Below, piece by piece: positions 43,832 to 62,690 of a DNA stretch of 64,000 bases. The stretch is taken from positions 1,375,001 to 1,439,000 of the forward strand of contig LR746278.1 of NCBI GenBank assembly GCA_902729315.2, written 5' to 3'. A program made the position numbers and the translations under genes. The notes under the pieces were generated by a model. The model ran no database searches and had not been told where the DNA came from. It saw nothing but the letters and a program-made list of their open reading frames with translations. The stretch comes from Spirodela intermedia (Eukaryota > Streptophyta > Magnoliopsida > Alismatales > Araceae). Position 1 is the first letter of the stretch. The number at the start of each line of letters is the position of its first letter.

Positions 43832-45380
43832 ATGGAGCTGTTGAAGGCCATCGGGTTTGCGGCGGCGGCGGCGCCGAGCGCGGAGAGGAGATGGGTCTTT
43901 CCCCTCGTGGCAAGCTTCCTGATATGCGTCTTCCTCCTCACCTCCTTCAGCATGGGCCTCATGACCTCCCTCCACTCCGTCAACTCCTTCCTCTCCGTCT
44001 ACCCTTCGACTTCCGATCCTGACCAGACGGCGGCTGTGTTGGTGCCAACTAATCTCGCCTCCCTATCAGAGGACGACCTTCCCCGTTTGGCCTACCTGGT
44101 CTCTGGCTCGAAGGGAGATCTCGACAGGCTATGGAGGACTTTACGGGCCCTGTACCACCCCAGAAACCAGTACGTGATCCATCTGGACTTGGAGTCCCCC
44201 GCCAGCGAGAGGGAGGAGCTTGCGAGGCGCGTGGAGGAGGACCCGGTTTTCGTCACCGTGGGGAATGTGGAGATGATCACCAAGGCCAACATGGTGACCT
44301 ACACAGGCCCTACCATGATCGCCAACAGCCTCCACGCCTGCGCAATCCTTCTGAAGAGGAGGAAGAAGTGGGACTGGTTCATCAACCTCAGCGCCGCCGA
44401 TTATCCTCTCGTCACGCAGGACGGTGAGTCCGTTCCCTACCCATCTGTTCCTCCTCCTCCTCGTTCTGCTCATTCTCCGGCGATGCTTGTTCATGCAGAT
44501 ATCATCCACGTGTTCTCGTCGGTGCCCAGGAATCTGAACTTCGTGGATCACACTAGCCGCCTAGGATGGAAGGAGTGAGTTTTCTCCGGCAGAAACCGAG
44601 AATCCTTCTGATCTCGAAACGGCCCGTGATTGATAACACCGATCGGTGGGATGAAATGTTGCAGGGCGAAGAGGGCCAAGCCGATGATAGTCGATCCGGG
44701 CCTCTACATGTCCCGTAAATCCAGCGTCTTCTGGGTCAGCCAGAAGAGAGACCTGCCGACGGCGTTCAAGCTCTTCACCGGTGAGTTCTCCGATCAAAAT
44801 CCCCCGCTGATTCAAGCTCGATCTTCTTCTTCTTCCTCGGGGACGCTCAATCGGTCCCCCTTTGGGTTTTGAGAGCACAGGATCGGCATGGATGGCGCTG
44901 TCGAGGGAGTTCGTGGACTTCTGCGTGGTGGGGTGGGACAATCTCCCCAGGATGCTCCTCATGTACTACACCAACTTCGTCTCCTCCCCGGAGGGATACT
45001 TCCACACGGTCATCTGCAACGCGCCGGAGTTCGCCAAGACGGTGGTGAACAACGACCTGCACTACATCGCATGGGACACGCCGCCGAAGCAGCACCCCAG
45101 AAATCTCACCGCCGGCGACATCCCGCTGATGGTCGCCGGCGGCGCCGCCTTCGCCCGCAAGTTCGGCCGGGTCGACGCCAACCTGGATTGGATCGACTCG
45201 GAACTACTCGGGCGCACCAACGGGAGCTTCGTCCCCGGTGGTTGGTGCGCCGGTAGCCCGCCCTGTTCGGAGGTTGGGAACGTGACGCAGCTGAACCCGG
45301 GCCCGGGGGCCGGCCGGCTGGACGCCCTCATGGGGAGGATCGTCCGTTCCCAATGGTTCTCTCAGCACCAGTGCAAGTGA
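43832..45380 (+). CDS. GT14 beta-glucuronosyltransferase-like protein (GlcAT14 type)
   Basis: A family-14 (core-2/I-branching type) glycosyltransferase. Plant GlcAT14 enzymes add glucuronic acid to the galactans of arabinogalactan proteins in the Golgi. Four exons, 43832-44423, 44499-44574, 44665-44780 and 44881-45380, give 427 residues, the usual size. The topology is type II: a short cytosolic N-terminus, one membrane span at about residues 27-49 (FPLVASFLICVFLLTSF), a stem, then the lumenal catalytic domain. Family blocks seen are YLVSGSKGDLDRLWRTLRAL, NQYVIHLDLE, INLSAADYPLVTQDDIIHVF, FTGSAWMALSREFVDFC, YYTNFVSSPEGYFHTVICN and DLHYIAWDTPPKQHP. The C-terminus has a Cys-rich loop (WCAGSPPC). 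I see no broken motif. Donor specificity is inferred from the family only. Confidence 0.93.
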
Positions 45381-45902
45381 GAACCGAGCCACCACCGATT
45401 AATTCCTTGAAGAGCCCTCTCCCTCTCCTCCCCCCCCTCTCTCTTTCTCTCTCTCTCTCTCTCATCAGGAGAACACTAACCCAAGACGTTCGTTCCTAGG
45501 GGCTGGGATTCCGAACCATCCTCTTCGATTCATCTGACTAACCCGTTAGGGCATGTTAGACTCTAATAACCCTTTCAGAAATTCCAGTACAGCATGTTTC
45601 TAGAGAGCGAAAGCGAGCTGAGTTATCGGAGGGGATGCCAACGATGCCGGAATATCTGCCTGTAAATAGTAAGATAAAAGCACGCTTCTTGTGGTCGTCA
45701 GCAGTGTGGGGGCAAACCTGAAGCTCAATTTCTTGTGGTCTGGCTCAATTTTCCTACCTGAATTTGGGCCTAAAAAAAAATCAAGATCGAGAGGACTCAT
45801 GGGTCTGACTTAATTTTTTTACTGGGTTTTGACAACATCCAGCCCAATAGGCTAAAGCTCAATTTCTTGTCATTTGACTATTTCACTATCATCTACTGGG
45901 GA

Positions 45903-45934
<32 letters not shown>

Positions 45935-47039
45935 ACCTACCTATCTCTATGGGGGAATGAACTAGCCTTCACAATGCCTTGATTTAGCCCAGCCTATAGA
46001 TGAATCGAAAATCACATTAGTAGATAATTATATATATACATACATAAACCATGTTGAGTAGCAATAATCAGTAATGATTTCGTGTTAGTTCTGATATATG
46101 CTAGATTATGTACAAAGATAGATTGAATTGGCTCGTTAATTTTTTTTTCGCCCTTTTGTTGGTTTTTAAATGTTTTTTCTTTTTCTATACTAGGTAGATA
46201 AAGATTAAACTGACCACGTTAATTTGACACATTGGTTACACACAACAAGTAACAGTAAATAGATGTACACACCGTTTTATAGTAGTTCGGCCTTCTCTTA
46301 TAGAGCTTCCTAACCTAGTTTTCCACCTTTATGTCATAGATAGCAAGTTAAATACGAGGCATTAGAAAATATTTTTGGTAAATTTCATGAGTCTTTCTCT
46401 TTATATTGGACATAATTTTTTTATTTTGTGTATCATTTGTTACAAATACCGCTCATTATGACTTCAGATTTAATAAAAATGATATATTTTTTTTAAAAAA
46501 TGAGGCAAGATGAATGCACTTATTTGATTAAAAAATGAGGCAAAATGAACCATATAGTGGATGTGTAACTGCGGCGTGAAGAAATTAAATTTATGTATCG
46601 TTGAATTATTATGTAAATACTATTGGGATGGGGTTTTTATAGACCCCAAAAAACTTAGCCATTGTAAATTAAATAGCTGATATTCGATCAATTCAATATC
46701 TTTCGTGTGTGTTGAGAGAGTAATGGGGTGGGGTCCCCCTGAAATGTTGGCTGGGTAGGGTTTGTGATTATAAATCCCACAACACATTTTGATGAACATA
46801 TAATAACGTAATATTACAGGTTAAAAATTAGATTTTTTTTCGCCTAATCAGATGATTGGAGAAGCTCAGTGAGGTGCAGAGACGGAAAAAGAACCAGGAA
46901 GCTTGACGGTTCCTGACAAACCCTAATTTAGGAAATCTATTGGAAGCAAATGAGAAGCAGATGACCAGAAGAACGCAATTCTGCGAGATATTTGACGACG
47001 GATGTGATCTGGCGGGCTCACCGATCATCGCGGTCACCG
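45381..47039. other. AT-rich spacer between convergent genes
   Basis: Lies between the 3' ends of the GT14 gene (plus) and the kinase gene (minus). CT runs lie at 45438-45463 and 45912-45934. 45990-46830 is strongly AT-rich. A segment near 46240-46320 (TACACACCGTTTTATAGTAGTTCGGCC) resembles phrases I associate with plant retroelement debris, but I cannot define an element. No exon is recognised. Confidence 0.4.
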
Positions 47040-48381
47040 TCATCCTTCTTCGTATGCGATGGTCACCGCGACTTGCAGCCTCTCCAGGATGTTCTGAATC
47101 TGGGAGAACTGTGGTCTCTCCTCCGGCGACGCCGCCCAGCAATTCTCGATCAGCCATTCCAGGGCGGACACGCATTTTGCCGGCACGGCGGGCCTCATTT
47201 CCTGTGACGACCAGAATCTCTCTCAAGAAACCATGGAGGAAGAAGAAGAAGAAGAAGAAGAACGAACGAGAGAGAAAGTGGGGAGAGAGAGAGAGAGAGA
47301 GCACCTGAAGGACTACGTCAGAGACCACCTGATCCATGGTCATGCTCTTGAAAGGGACCATCCCCGTCTGCATCTCCCACAAGAGGAGCCCGAAGCTGTA
47401 CACGTCCACCTTCCGGTCGTAGGGTTCCCGCTTGATCATCTCCGGCGCATTCCACTTGCTCCTATCCACCGGCTCGCTCCGTCCTTCTTCGCACGCTCCT
47501 CCGAACCCGTCGATTATCGTCATGCATGACGATTCTTCGTCGACGACGAGGATGTTCTCTGGGGTGAGATTGCGGTGGACGATCCCCTCTGCGTGGACGT
47601 GCGCCATCCCCCGAGCTATGTTCAGGGCGATGGCGATGAGCTTCCTCAGGTCGAGAGGCCGGTTCCACGACCGGCAGAGCAGGTCTCTCAGGGAGCCGCC
47701 GGCGTGGCAATACTCGGTGGCGATGTACCAGGAATCCAGCAGGATTTCCCCCGCCGCCACCATCTTCACAGAGGATCAACCAGAATCCGTCAGGACATTC
47801 ATCCATGTATAAACCTGCTATTTTCATCTGCATAGAATGATGTTCATGGTGTATACCTTGATCACGTTGGGATGGTTCAGGCGAGTTAGGAAGTGGGTTT
47901 CCCTGATGAACCGGATCTTCAGGGTTACACGGAGAAGGCCGTCGGCCGGCAGCGTAATGACCTTCACTGCGACGGGTCGGTCTCCGTAAATGCCGCGGTA
48001 GAGGACGCCGAAATCGTCGCAGCCGCCAAGAGAGCCGCCGGAAACCCTAGACCCCACGTACAGCCTGGGGGGTCCCCTTGTTTCTTCTCTTTCTTCCAAG
48101 CTCTCTACTGAATGAACCCTCCTCTTCCTCATCAAGTAACTGAAGAATCTCGTCCATGGTCGCGCTTTCTCCTTCAGACGGTGGGGACGATCCTCTCCTT
48201 CCCGCCCGGCCTGCATAACGCCGCCATCGCCGCCGGCGGGGCTGGGGCAGAGCCGGTGACTGGGTTCGCCGGAGAAGGGGACTGGGGGGTTGCCGGAATT
48301 GTGGAGACGGCGGTAGACCGGGGAAGAGAACCCAGCCCGCCTCACCCAAGATACGCAACCGTCTTCTCCCACCGCCGCCAT
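47040..48381 (-). CDS. Raf-like group C (HT1-type) protein kinase homologue, predicted pseudokinase
   Basis: Three exons, 47857-48381, 47305-47763 and 47040-47201, give 381 residues. The N-terminus (SWVRRAGFSSPVYRRL) matches a conserved block of plant Raf-like MAPKKK relatives. The ATP-anchoring Lys K140 (VAVKVI) and the helix-C Glu E161 remain. The catalytic-loop HRD is HRN (N240 in IVHRNLTPEN, codon 47569-47571). The DFG aspartate is Gly (G261 in IIDGFG, codon 47506-47508). The glycine-rich loop is degenerate, and the activation segment is about six residues shorter than in active relatives. APE (281-283) and the C-lobe (DVYSFGLLLWEM) are intact. Phosphotransfer is therefore unlikely, but a scaffold or allosteric role is possible. 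The open, frame-intact gene argues against a pseudogene. Intron 2 holds a sense-strand CT run and (GAA)n. Confidence 0.88.
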
Positions 48382-48729
48382 CTCAGAGAACGCCGCCGTA
48401 CTGGGTAGCCTCTCTCCCCTTCCTTCTCCTTCTCTCTCTCTCTCTGTCTCTCTCTATCTCCCTCTTTCTCTGTGCCGGTACGCTGTTCGGGGGGAGGGGG
48501 AGAGCTAACTGCATCCGGTACATGATGATGGGTGATGGAATCCCGGGAGACCTCGGCGCGATATCGCATACCGCGCCGCCGCCGCCGCCGCCGTTCTCGG
48601 ATCGATTTGTTACTCACGTCTCTGAGTACTTCGCGAACTGCTACGAACACCTGATGAGAGAGAAAGAGAGAGAGAGCTGGACGAGTTCTTCAGTTCTCTC
48701 TCCAAGGCAGTTGCAGCGCGAATCTATCC

Positions 48730-48779
<50 letters not shown>

Positions 48780-49161
48780 GAACGACTTCAGTTCTCTCTC
48801 CAAGGGTAGGCAATTGCGACACAAATCTATCCAGAAAAATGGTAAAGGGTTAATTATTATAAGGCAAATAAACCTAGACGAAAGTTTCGCTCTACTTCCA
48901 AAATTCCCTTCGACATCAGCCCTCCATCGAAAAAAAGAAAACACAGAAAGCAAAAGATTCAGACGAAAGAATGCATGAAACCGTATGATTCCATCTATCG
49001 AGTAGCCCAAGCACCAACCCAATCCACATCTACTCCAGATCAATCGCAGTGCAACGAAGCCAGCTTCAAAGAAGAAAAATGGCGGCTGAACCAGCAGGAA
49101 GCAGCAGGTGTCTCGCCATCGCTCCTCATTCAGGCTTCCCCAGCCGGGTCGGAGATGTACG
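48382..49161. other. Kinase promoter region and FTSHI1 3' flank
   Basis: The right part is probably FTSHI1 3' UTR. CT-rich tracts at 48417-48470 and a GCC repeat at about 48578-48594 lie near the kinase start. A GA run with flanking duplications is listed separately. No further exon is seen. Confidence 0.5.
48688..48835. repeat. Duplicated segment around a (GA)n microsatellite
   Basis: A roughly 46-50-bp unit (CTTCAGTTCTCTCTCCAAGG ... CAATTGCGA/CAGTTGCAGCGCGA ... ATCTATCCAGA) occurs at 48688-48733 and 48786-48835. Between the copies is a GA run at 48735-48777. The offset is 98 bp. Confidence 0.85.
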
Positions 49162-55854
<6,693 letters not shown>

Positions 55855-56564
55855 CTCCGCGCACCGTGTGGAGGCCGCCTCCGAGAACTGGACGGGGAAG
55901 ACGGCAGCCTACCTTCAGGGAGGTTTATCTGATCCAGCGGTTTAAACAGGCATCGCTTCATCTCTAATCACGACTATCTGATCAATGGAACTAAGCCCCC
56001 ACGGTGATAACCCTTATTTTTTTCAGGCACCTATAAATAAAATTATCACTGTACATAATGGGTTGGGCCCAAAACTCGGAACGGGTTGGGCTAATTGCTT
56101 GTGCGGCCCATTAAACCCCTCCTATAAAAAATAAATGAGAATAAAATAATAATATGTATTAAAATAATTATTGTGGTTTACCTTAATTCAACGGCGTAGA
56201 TTTTTTTAATCAATCTGTCGGAACGGGGACAAATTGAAGTTTCTCTCTCTGTCTCTCCTCTCTCTCTCTCTCTCTCTGGCGACGTGTCGACAGGAGAAGA
56301 TAGTAAAAGCCTGTCTCGCTTGCGTTCGCCGTCTTCCGCCCCTCCGCTGATAGCGCTGGCGTCCTCTCTCTTCCTCGCGATCGTCGGCTTGTCCTTGCTT
56401 TCATCGGGAGATCAGATTCTCCGTTCCCCCATCCTTCCGCTACGCCTGGAGCTCTCTTCGGGAGCAAAATAGGGGGAAAATAGGGGGAGGAATCGGAGAG
56501 GAGAGGGCGAGGAAGAAGGAGGAAGCTGGGGGAACCGATCGATCCGTTCTTCCCCCGTCTGTTG
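55855..56564. promoter_or_regulatory. Divergent intergenic region of FTSHI1 and the SINAT gene
   Basis: The two start codons face away from each other across 710 bp. The middle (56020-56210) is AT-rich and contains GGGCCCA/TGGGCC motifs. A CT run lies at about 56238-56278 in the probable SINAT leader. No TATA element is clear on either side. Confidence 0.5.
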
Positions 56565-59500
56565 ATGGAGTCGGATAGCCTCGAGTGCGTTTCCTCGTCC
56601 GATGGTATGGATGATGACGACGCCGCCACCATCCACCTCCCCCTCGCCTTCACCAAGGCCCACGCCGGATGCGGGAACGTCGGTGGCAACGGTAGCATTG
56701 CCAACGGCGTTGCGCCGTCGGGGATCTCCCCTGTGACCAGTGTCCACGAACTTCTGGAGTGCCCCGTCTGCACCAATTCCATGTACCCTCCGATCCATCA
56801 GGTTTGCCCCTCCTGTGGATCTTCGAATCTTTGTGCTGTCACCGTGGTTTACTTGGGGGAACATTCTTTTTTTTCTTGGGCTCAGATTTAGATTTCTTAG
56901 ATCATTTCGGCAATTGAAGAACCTTCCTTCAGATCTATGTTTTTCTGATTGATGAATTGTGAATTCTTGTAATGTATATTTTTCTTGTCCTCTTTTCTTT
57001 TACCTGGTGAGCAAATCAGAGGGTATTTGTTTGGGTTTTGAATTATTGTTAGGTGGATGGTTGCCAACCAGACGATAAGAAAATCTGGCACCCTTATTTT
57101 TCTCCTTCTAGGCATGCGGTTTGTCTCTTATAGATATCTTATCCACCGAGACTCTGGTTGCCAAATGATTGGACAACGGAATTGGTCATGAAGGTCTGAT
57201 CTGTATTGTCATCGACGCATGCCACTGAAAGGATGAAAATTTCTCATAAACAAAGAAATTGGTTTTAATGTCTAAAAGCAGATGTAAAAAAGGGACTAGG
57301 AACATTTGGAAAACCTCAAAACAGTGAATTATTGAAAGATAAAAAAAACATGAAGAATCTACGAAGTTAACTCTGTCTCTGGTGTTCATCATACCTTAAC
57401 AAAAGCCAACAGCAGATTTTATGTGACATATTCGACACCAGGATTATTTCTGATGTATAAAATAGATTAATGGAAACATGCAACATAAAAGACTGTCTAA
57501 AATGCATGAAACTGACAACAGTTGTGCTTTTAAAATGCACATGGATGACGAAGTAGAATGATCACTGGCATACCCTCTCTAGCTGTAATAGACATAAAGC
57601 CATGGTCAAAACCACAAGATCATTCTTTAAACCCTCCGTACACACTAAGGATTGTGGTCACTGATAAATACTGTTGTTTGTAGAGTTTGTAGATTGCATT
57701 GGCTAATGGAAATAATTTTAATTTGAAAACTCAAATTGATGGTGGGGATGAAGAGAACTATTGGGATGGTCGGTCCCATCCGTATAGTATCTTATTTATG
57801 CTACACATGATCATCTTCCCATATTGGCATCTTCTCCGTCGTGTTCTGACTCGCACCACTTTCAGTCGTACCACAGACGCCAAATGACGAATGGAAGCGG
57901 ATCATATTTGATGATCCAATCCCGTTAGTGATGCTAACACATCATCAACATATTTCTGGACCCCTATGCACTATCGTCACTCAAAATAATGTCTGCATTT
58001 CCAGCTTCAGAAGCTTGAACAGATGAACTTGCTTGAATGGCTGGCAAAGACTACGTGCTTTGTACTTTCTGCACATGCTTCTTCTGAAGTTCACCTTTGT
58101 CTAAGTGCTCCCCAGAGATTTTGAAATAGTTCACCTTTTCTTTTTAGTTTCGGCAAAAATGCAATTTCATTATTTATACGTTAGATACAAATAAATCAAT
58201 ATTAATTGTTCTTGGGAATTTGCAAACTAACCTGGAGTTACTTCGGAAATAACTTTTGCAGCTGGTTTATGATACTGTTCATTCATTCAAATCTAAGAGA
58301 ACTTGTCATCCAAATAACGCACTGAGCGAATGGATGACTTAATTTATGTAAAGTACAAAGAACTTTCTCCAATATAATTTCGTCTAAGTTTTCAGTTGGT
58401 CCTCTGGAGGGTATACTTATGGGTTGTAGTCGCTTTTTTTCAATCGATAAGCATTGCATATCCGTTCTGAGAAAGAGCATTCAAAGTTTAGTCAACATCT
58501 GTCTTTTAGGATTGTTGGTTTGGTCGTCAGCTTCCTCTCCTTATTGACTGAATATAAGTTCCTCATGCTATTTTTCACATTTTATGTTACCCCACATATA
58601 TCAGCGTACAAATCCAAATTTTTCCTCACCTCAGAAAAAATTTCAGATTTAAGAATGGACTATTTGTGGTTTTTGGTTTCACTACCTGTTTGTTAGGTGC
58701 TTATGAGCGTGGTTACATGAACTTTAAGTCATTGCTGCTTACTTGACGGTGATAGAAGATGCTAGAAATGAAAATTTTAGAAAGAGCGAAGGGAGCATAG
58801 AAGTGTGTTTTCTATCAACACTCGAGAATACGTTACGCGAAGATAGGTCATGCTATTTTAAGATCCTTGCCCACTCCACCTTATCACAAATAACTTCCGA
58901 CATTCTTTCCATTGGAAAACTGTGGCTGTGTTTTTCCCCTCTTTTGATGTTTCCACAAAAGGTCTCATGAAGGATACACCATCATACTTTGTGGTTCTTG
59001 GTGTCATTCCTACCCTACTTGCTAGTCACCCTTTGCTTCTGAGAGTTATGGACGAAATTTTCGCCAATAAAAATAAAAATAAAGATTAGATAAAGAAGAA
59101 GGGAGCCTCTTCGCTGAAGAAGCAGAGGAGCAGCTTGTCTCTAAATATAGTCCGCTGCTAAGGAAGGAAAGAGCCTTCCACTCATTGCATCATCTCTGGG
59201 CTCTTCTAGATGGAGAAGAGCCCCACCATAAATATAGAAGTCAGAGAAAGAAAACAAGCAATGGTGCCTCCAGGTTGCTCTTCATCCTCACCCCCATTCC
59301 TAATCCGAAGCTATTGGAAGAAGATAGAGCCGAAGAAGAAGAAGAAGATGACCAAGGGGACGGTTGCTGCGATCCGCCCCAGCTGAATCGGTGATGAGCC
59401 AAGACAGGCAAAAAAAGGAGAACCATGGGCGGTTTCTCCTTCTCACTCTTCCCCACAATAATTTGGGGAAGGTGCCGGCCATTCAGGGCTTTGTCATCTT

Positions 59501-60840
59501 TTTGTTAACTCCAGCCATTATCTCATCTCTCACCCCCGTTTAGGGAGTAATGAATGAAGGAAAACAATCCCCCTGCACAGTAATACATGTCCTGATGAAC
59601 ACAGAAAATACTAGAATGCCATTTGTCGTAATGTAGATGTTTCGTTTTGCAGCTGAAGTTGCTATTAATAAGTCTAAGATTTAATGCCAACCTTGTTTTC
59701 AGTGATCATGGCCCAATGGTCACCTTAATGACTTTAGATGATCTCAAGCTCAATTGTTTGATCCAACGAAATGGGCTGTTTATGGGATAATGTGTGTATG
59801 AGCCTAATGAATAATCTTAAACCCATGCCAAAACATGTACATTATCTTTTATGAAATAAAGTTTGCTCATTTACAATGTCACCTACGAACTTTATTTCAA
59901 TAAACTTCCGCATGCAATTCAGTAAGACTCCTCTGACGAGTATTATTTATTGCCTTCCAGTGCCGGAATGGCCACACCCTCTGTTCAACCTGCAAAACAA
60001 GGGTGCACAATCGCTGCCCCACCTGTAGACAGGAGCTCGGAGATATCAGGTGCCTGGCGCTGGAGAAGGTGGCGGAGTCCCTCGAGCTCCCCTGCAAGTA
60101 CTGCTCGCTGGGTTGCCCGGAGATCTTCCCCTACTACAGTAAGCTCAAGCACGAGGCCCAGTGCAACTTCAGACCCTACAACTGCCCCTACGCGGGCTCC
60201 GAATGCTCCGTCATGGGGGACATCCCCTTCCTCGTCGCTCATCTGAGGGACGACCACAAGGTGGACATGCACACCGGCTGCACCTTCAACCACCGATACG
60301 TGAAATCCAACCCGCGAGATGTGGAAAACGCCACTTGGATGCTCACAGTAAGTTCCAGAAAAAAAAATAAAAATAAATTCTCTGAGTAGAATAATGATGC
60401 AAGTGATAGTATTGATATTTTATATATATATTTATATATGTGGGTGCATATAGATTGAATACGGGATGTTTCTGCAGGTGTTCAACTGCTTCGGGCAGTA
60501 CTTCTGCCTGCACTTCGAGGCCTTCCAGCTGGGGATGGCGCCGGTGTACATGGCGTTCCTCCGGTTCATGGGAGACGAGAACGAGGCGAGGAACTACAGT
60601 TACAGCATCGAGGTGGGGGGCTACAGCAGGAAGCTGACATGGGAGGGCACCCCACGGAGCATCAGGGACAGCCACCGCAAGGTCCGGGACAGCCACGATG
60701 GCCTCATCATCCAGAGGAACATGGCACTCTTCTTCTCCGGCGGCGACCGCAAGGAGCTCAAGCTCCGTGTCACCGGCCGGATTTGGAAGGAGCCGCTCAC
60801 CTCCGACTCCGGCGTCTGCACCCCCAACCTCTGCAACTGA
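56565..60840 (+). CDS. SINAT: SINAT-type RING E3 ubiquitin ligase (SEVEN IN ABSENTIA family)
   Basis: A homodimeric RING E3 ligase that ubiquitinates targets in hormone, autophagy and stress pathways. Three exons, 56565-56801, 59961-60347 and 60478-60840, give 328 residues, typical of the family. The RING finger spans about 66-101, with C66, C69, C80, H84, C87, C90, C98 and C101 all present. The SIAH-type zinc fingers follow (CKYCSLGC, CNFRPYNCPYAGSEC, HLRDDH). The substrate-binding C-terminal domain includes FNCFGQYFCLHFEAFQLG and ends VCTPNLCN. The RING is split by a 3159-bp first intron between HQ and CRNGH. That intron is AT-rich and without coding signal. Intron 2 carries a TATATA tract. 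A (CT)n run at 60845-60869 follows the stop codon directly. Confidence 0.96.
56802..59960 (+). other. Long first intron of the SINAT gene
   Basis: 3.2 kb bounded by CAG|GTTTGC and TTCCAG|TGCC. Mostly AT-rich. A purine-rich GA/GAA section lies at about 59080-59350. Nothing recognisable as a gene or intact transposon is seen. Confidence 0.6.
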
Positions 60841-60841
60841 G

Positions 60842-60874
<33 letters not shown>

Positions 60875-62690
60875 CGTATTGAGTTCTCTGGTGTGTCTGC
60901 TGGTCGGTGTCGTCGCCACTGGGCGGAGGCCTGTGTTTTCGTTGCGGGTAGAGAGGATCTGTGATGCTGTCTGTATGTATGTATGGACTGGTGACTGTTG
61001 GACGAGTGATGAGCGAGCTGATGAAAGTGGTTATATGAATAGGAGTATCTCCTCCTCTCGGGGGGGTCAACGCGAGAGCCCATTTTCACGGGCCCGGGCC
61101 ATTAAGCCCGGCCCGAGAGCTACCAACCTTATTGACGTTACCAATATGAAAAAAATGTGTTCTTGGGGGTCTCACCTACCTACTTTTATTATTTTCTTCG
61201 AGTAGTTAATTGGCCTCGACGGGCCGGACTGGAAACCTCCCAAGCCCGGTCGCGGTTGAGAGAGAGAGAGACGCTGATCACATGCATTGATACCTATATG
61301 GAGTAAGATGAGGAACTCCCGTCTCACTGCGGGCTCTCCAAAGAACTCGGAGATCCGGCGGCGGGGCAGGCCCGGCGGGGCCTGTCGATACACACGTTGC
61401 GACAACGTTGATTGTCCTAGCCGGCGCAGCGGGGGACGAAGACCTTCGCGAAGAGTGACTGGCTAGAGAGAGAGAGAGAGGCTCCTGGCGGCGGCCGAAA
61501 AATCCCTTGGAAAATATCCACATTTAGGTGTGTGTACGACATTGGACAGGACTCTTCGGAGCGTGTGCACAACCTTCGAGAATCCTCCGACAGGTGCGAG
61601 TGTCCGTCTCTCCTACCGCACCTGGCACCAGCAGCCGCTCGGGCAATCATCTCCGAGCACACTACAAATGCAGAAAACGCCAAAAAGCACAAGAGACAGA
61701 GAGAGAGAGAGAGAGAGATGTAAACCCCCACGTGAGGGTTTTTCTTCCTGCAATTATTTACATAAAATAAAGATAAAATTTATTTCCGAAATTTGAATAT
61801 ATGGAGGATCTTATCGAGTTTTGCTACTATTTTAAGTGATGGGTGGAATATATACATTAAAAAAACATTTTTCAGTGGACACATGATAGATTTTGATAAG
61901 GATAGGTGCTTATTCATATGATTTTACTTTTTGGGGGCGGCGGCCAGGACTTCAAGGTGACGTCTCTGCTGGCTTGTCGTGTCGCAGGCCATAACGTCGT
62001 TTGTTTGATACGCAGTAGAATATTCCGTTTGCTGACTGGCCTTCCGTCAGCGCTTCGACGGAGGAGCAAAAAAGAAATAAAAAAGAGAGATTCGAAAGTA
62101 TAATTGATAGATAAAGGACAAAAATACTAAAAAATTATAAAAAAGTGTTACAGAACATCGTAAATTCAGAATATTGCATTTATAGATAACTAAAAAAATG
62201 ACATCTATCATTTTTTTGTAAATAAGAATTTAGGTTATTTAAGTCACATTAAATATTATTTAATAATCCTCCACCGTGGCAATCATCTTCTCATTATTTA
62301 ATATGGATTAACTATTTTTAAAATAAATTTGGGCATGTATTTTGTGGGTTTTCGGAACACTCGTAAGCTAGTAGCTTGTGCAATGGACTTGGGTTATAAA
62401 TATATATCTTAAATATTTAGGGGTAATTTGAAACTATACAAAGATAAGATGAAAATTTCCAAACTTTTGTAACTACGTGTGACAGCGAAAGGGCGAAGAC
62501 GTGGGGCTTCGTCGTCATCTCTACGATATAATATTCATAACATGGCCCTTGTTTACTGTCATGCAGCGGGGAGAGAGACAGAGAGGAGAGAAGAGGAGAG
62601 GAGGAACGGAGAGAGTCAGATTTCGGAGGTAGTTCTGGATCGTAATTTTCAGGTAACGTTGCACCTCGAGCTCGTGTCCATGGATCATTT
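60841..62690. other. Spacer between the SINAT and CBL genes
   Basis: The left part is the SINAT 3' UTR. GA runs lie at 61259-61271, 61467-61481 and 61697-61719. 61740-62440 is AT-rich. Short frames here are microsatellite read-through. Nothing else is recognised. Confidence 0.45.

Noticed and set aside
48342-48650. Minus-strand frame giving an N-terminal extension of the kinase gene
   Set aside because: It is in a different frame and made of GA-repeat translation. The N-terminal family block starts soon after the ATG at 48381.
60343-61089. 248-codon minus-strand frame over the SINAT last exon
   Set aside because: Antisense shadow of the SINAT C-terminal domain plus GA repeat.
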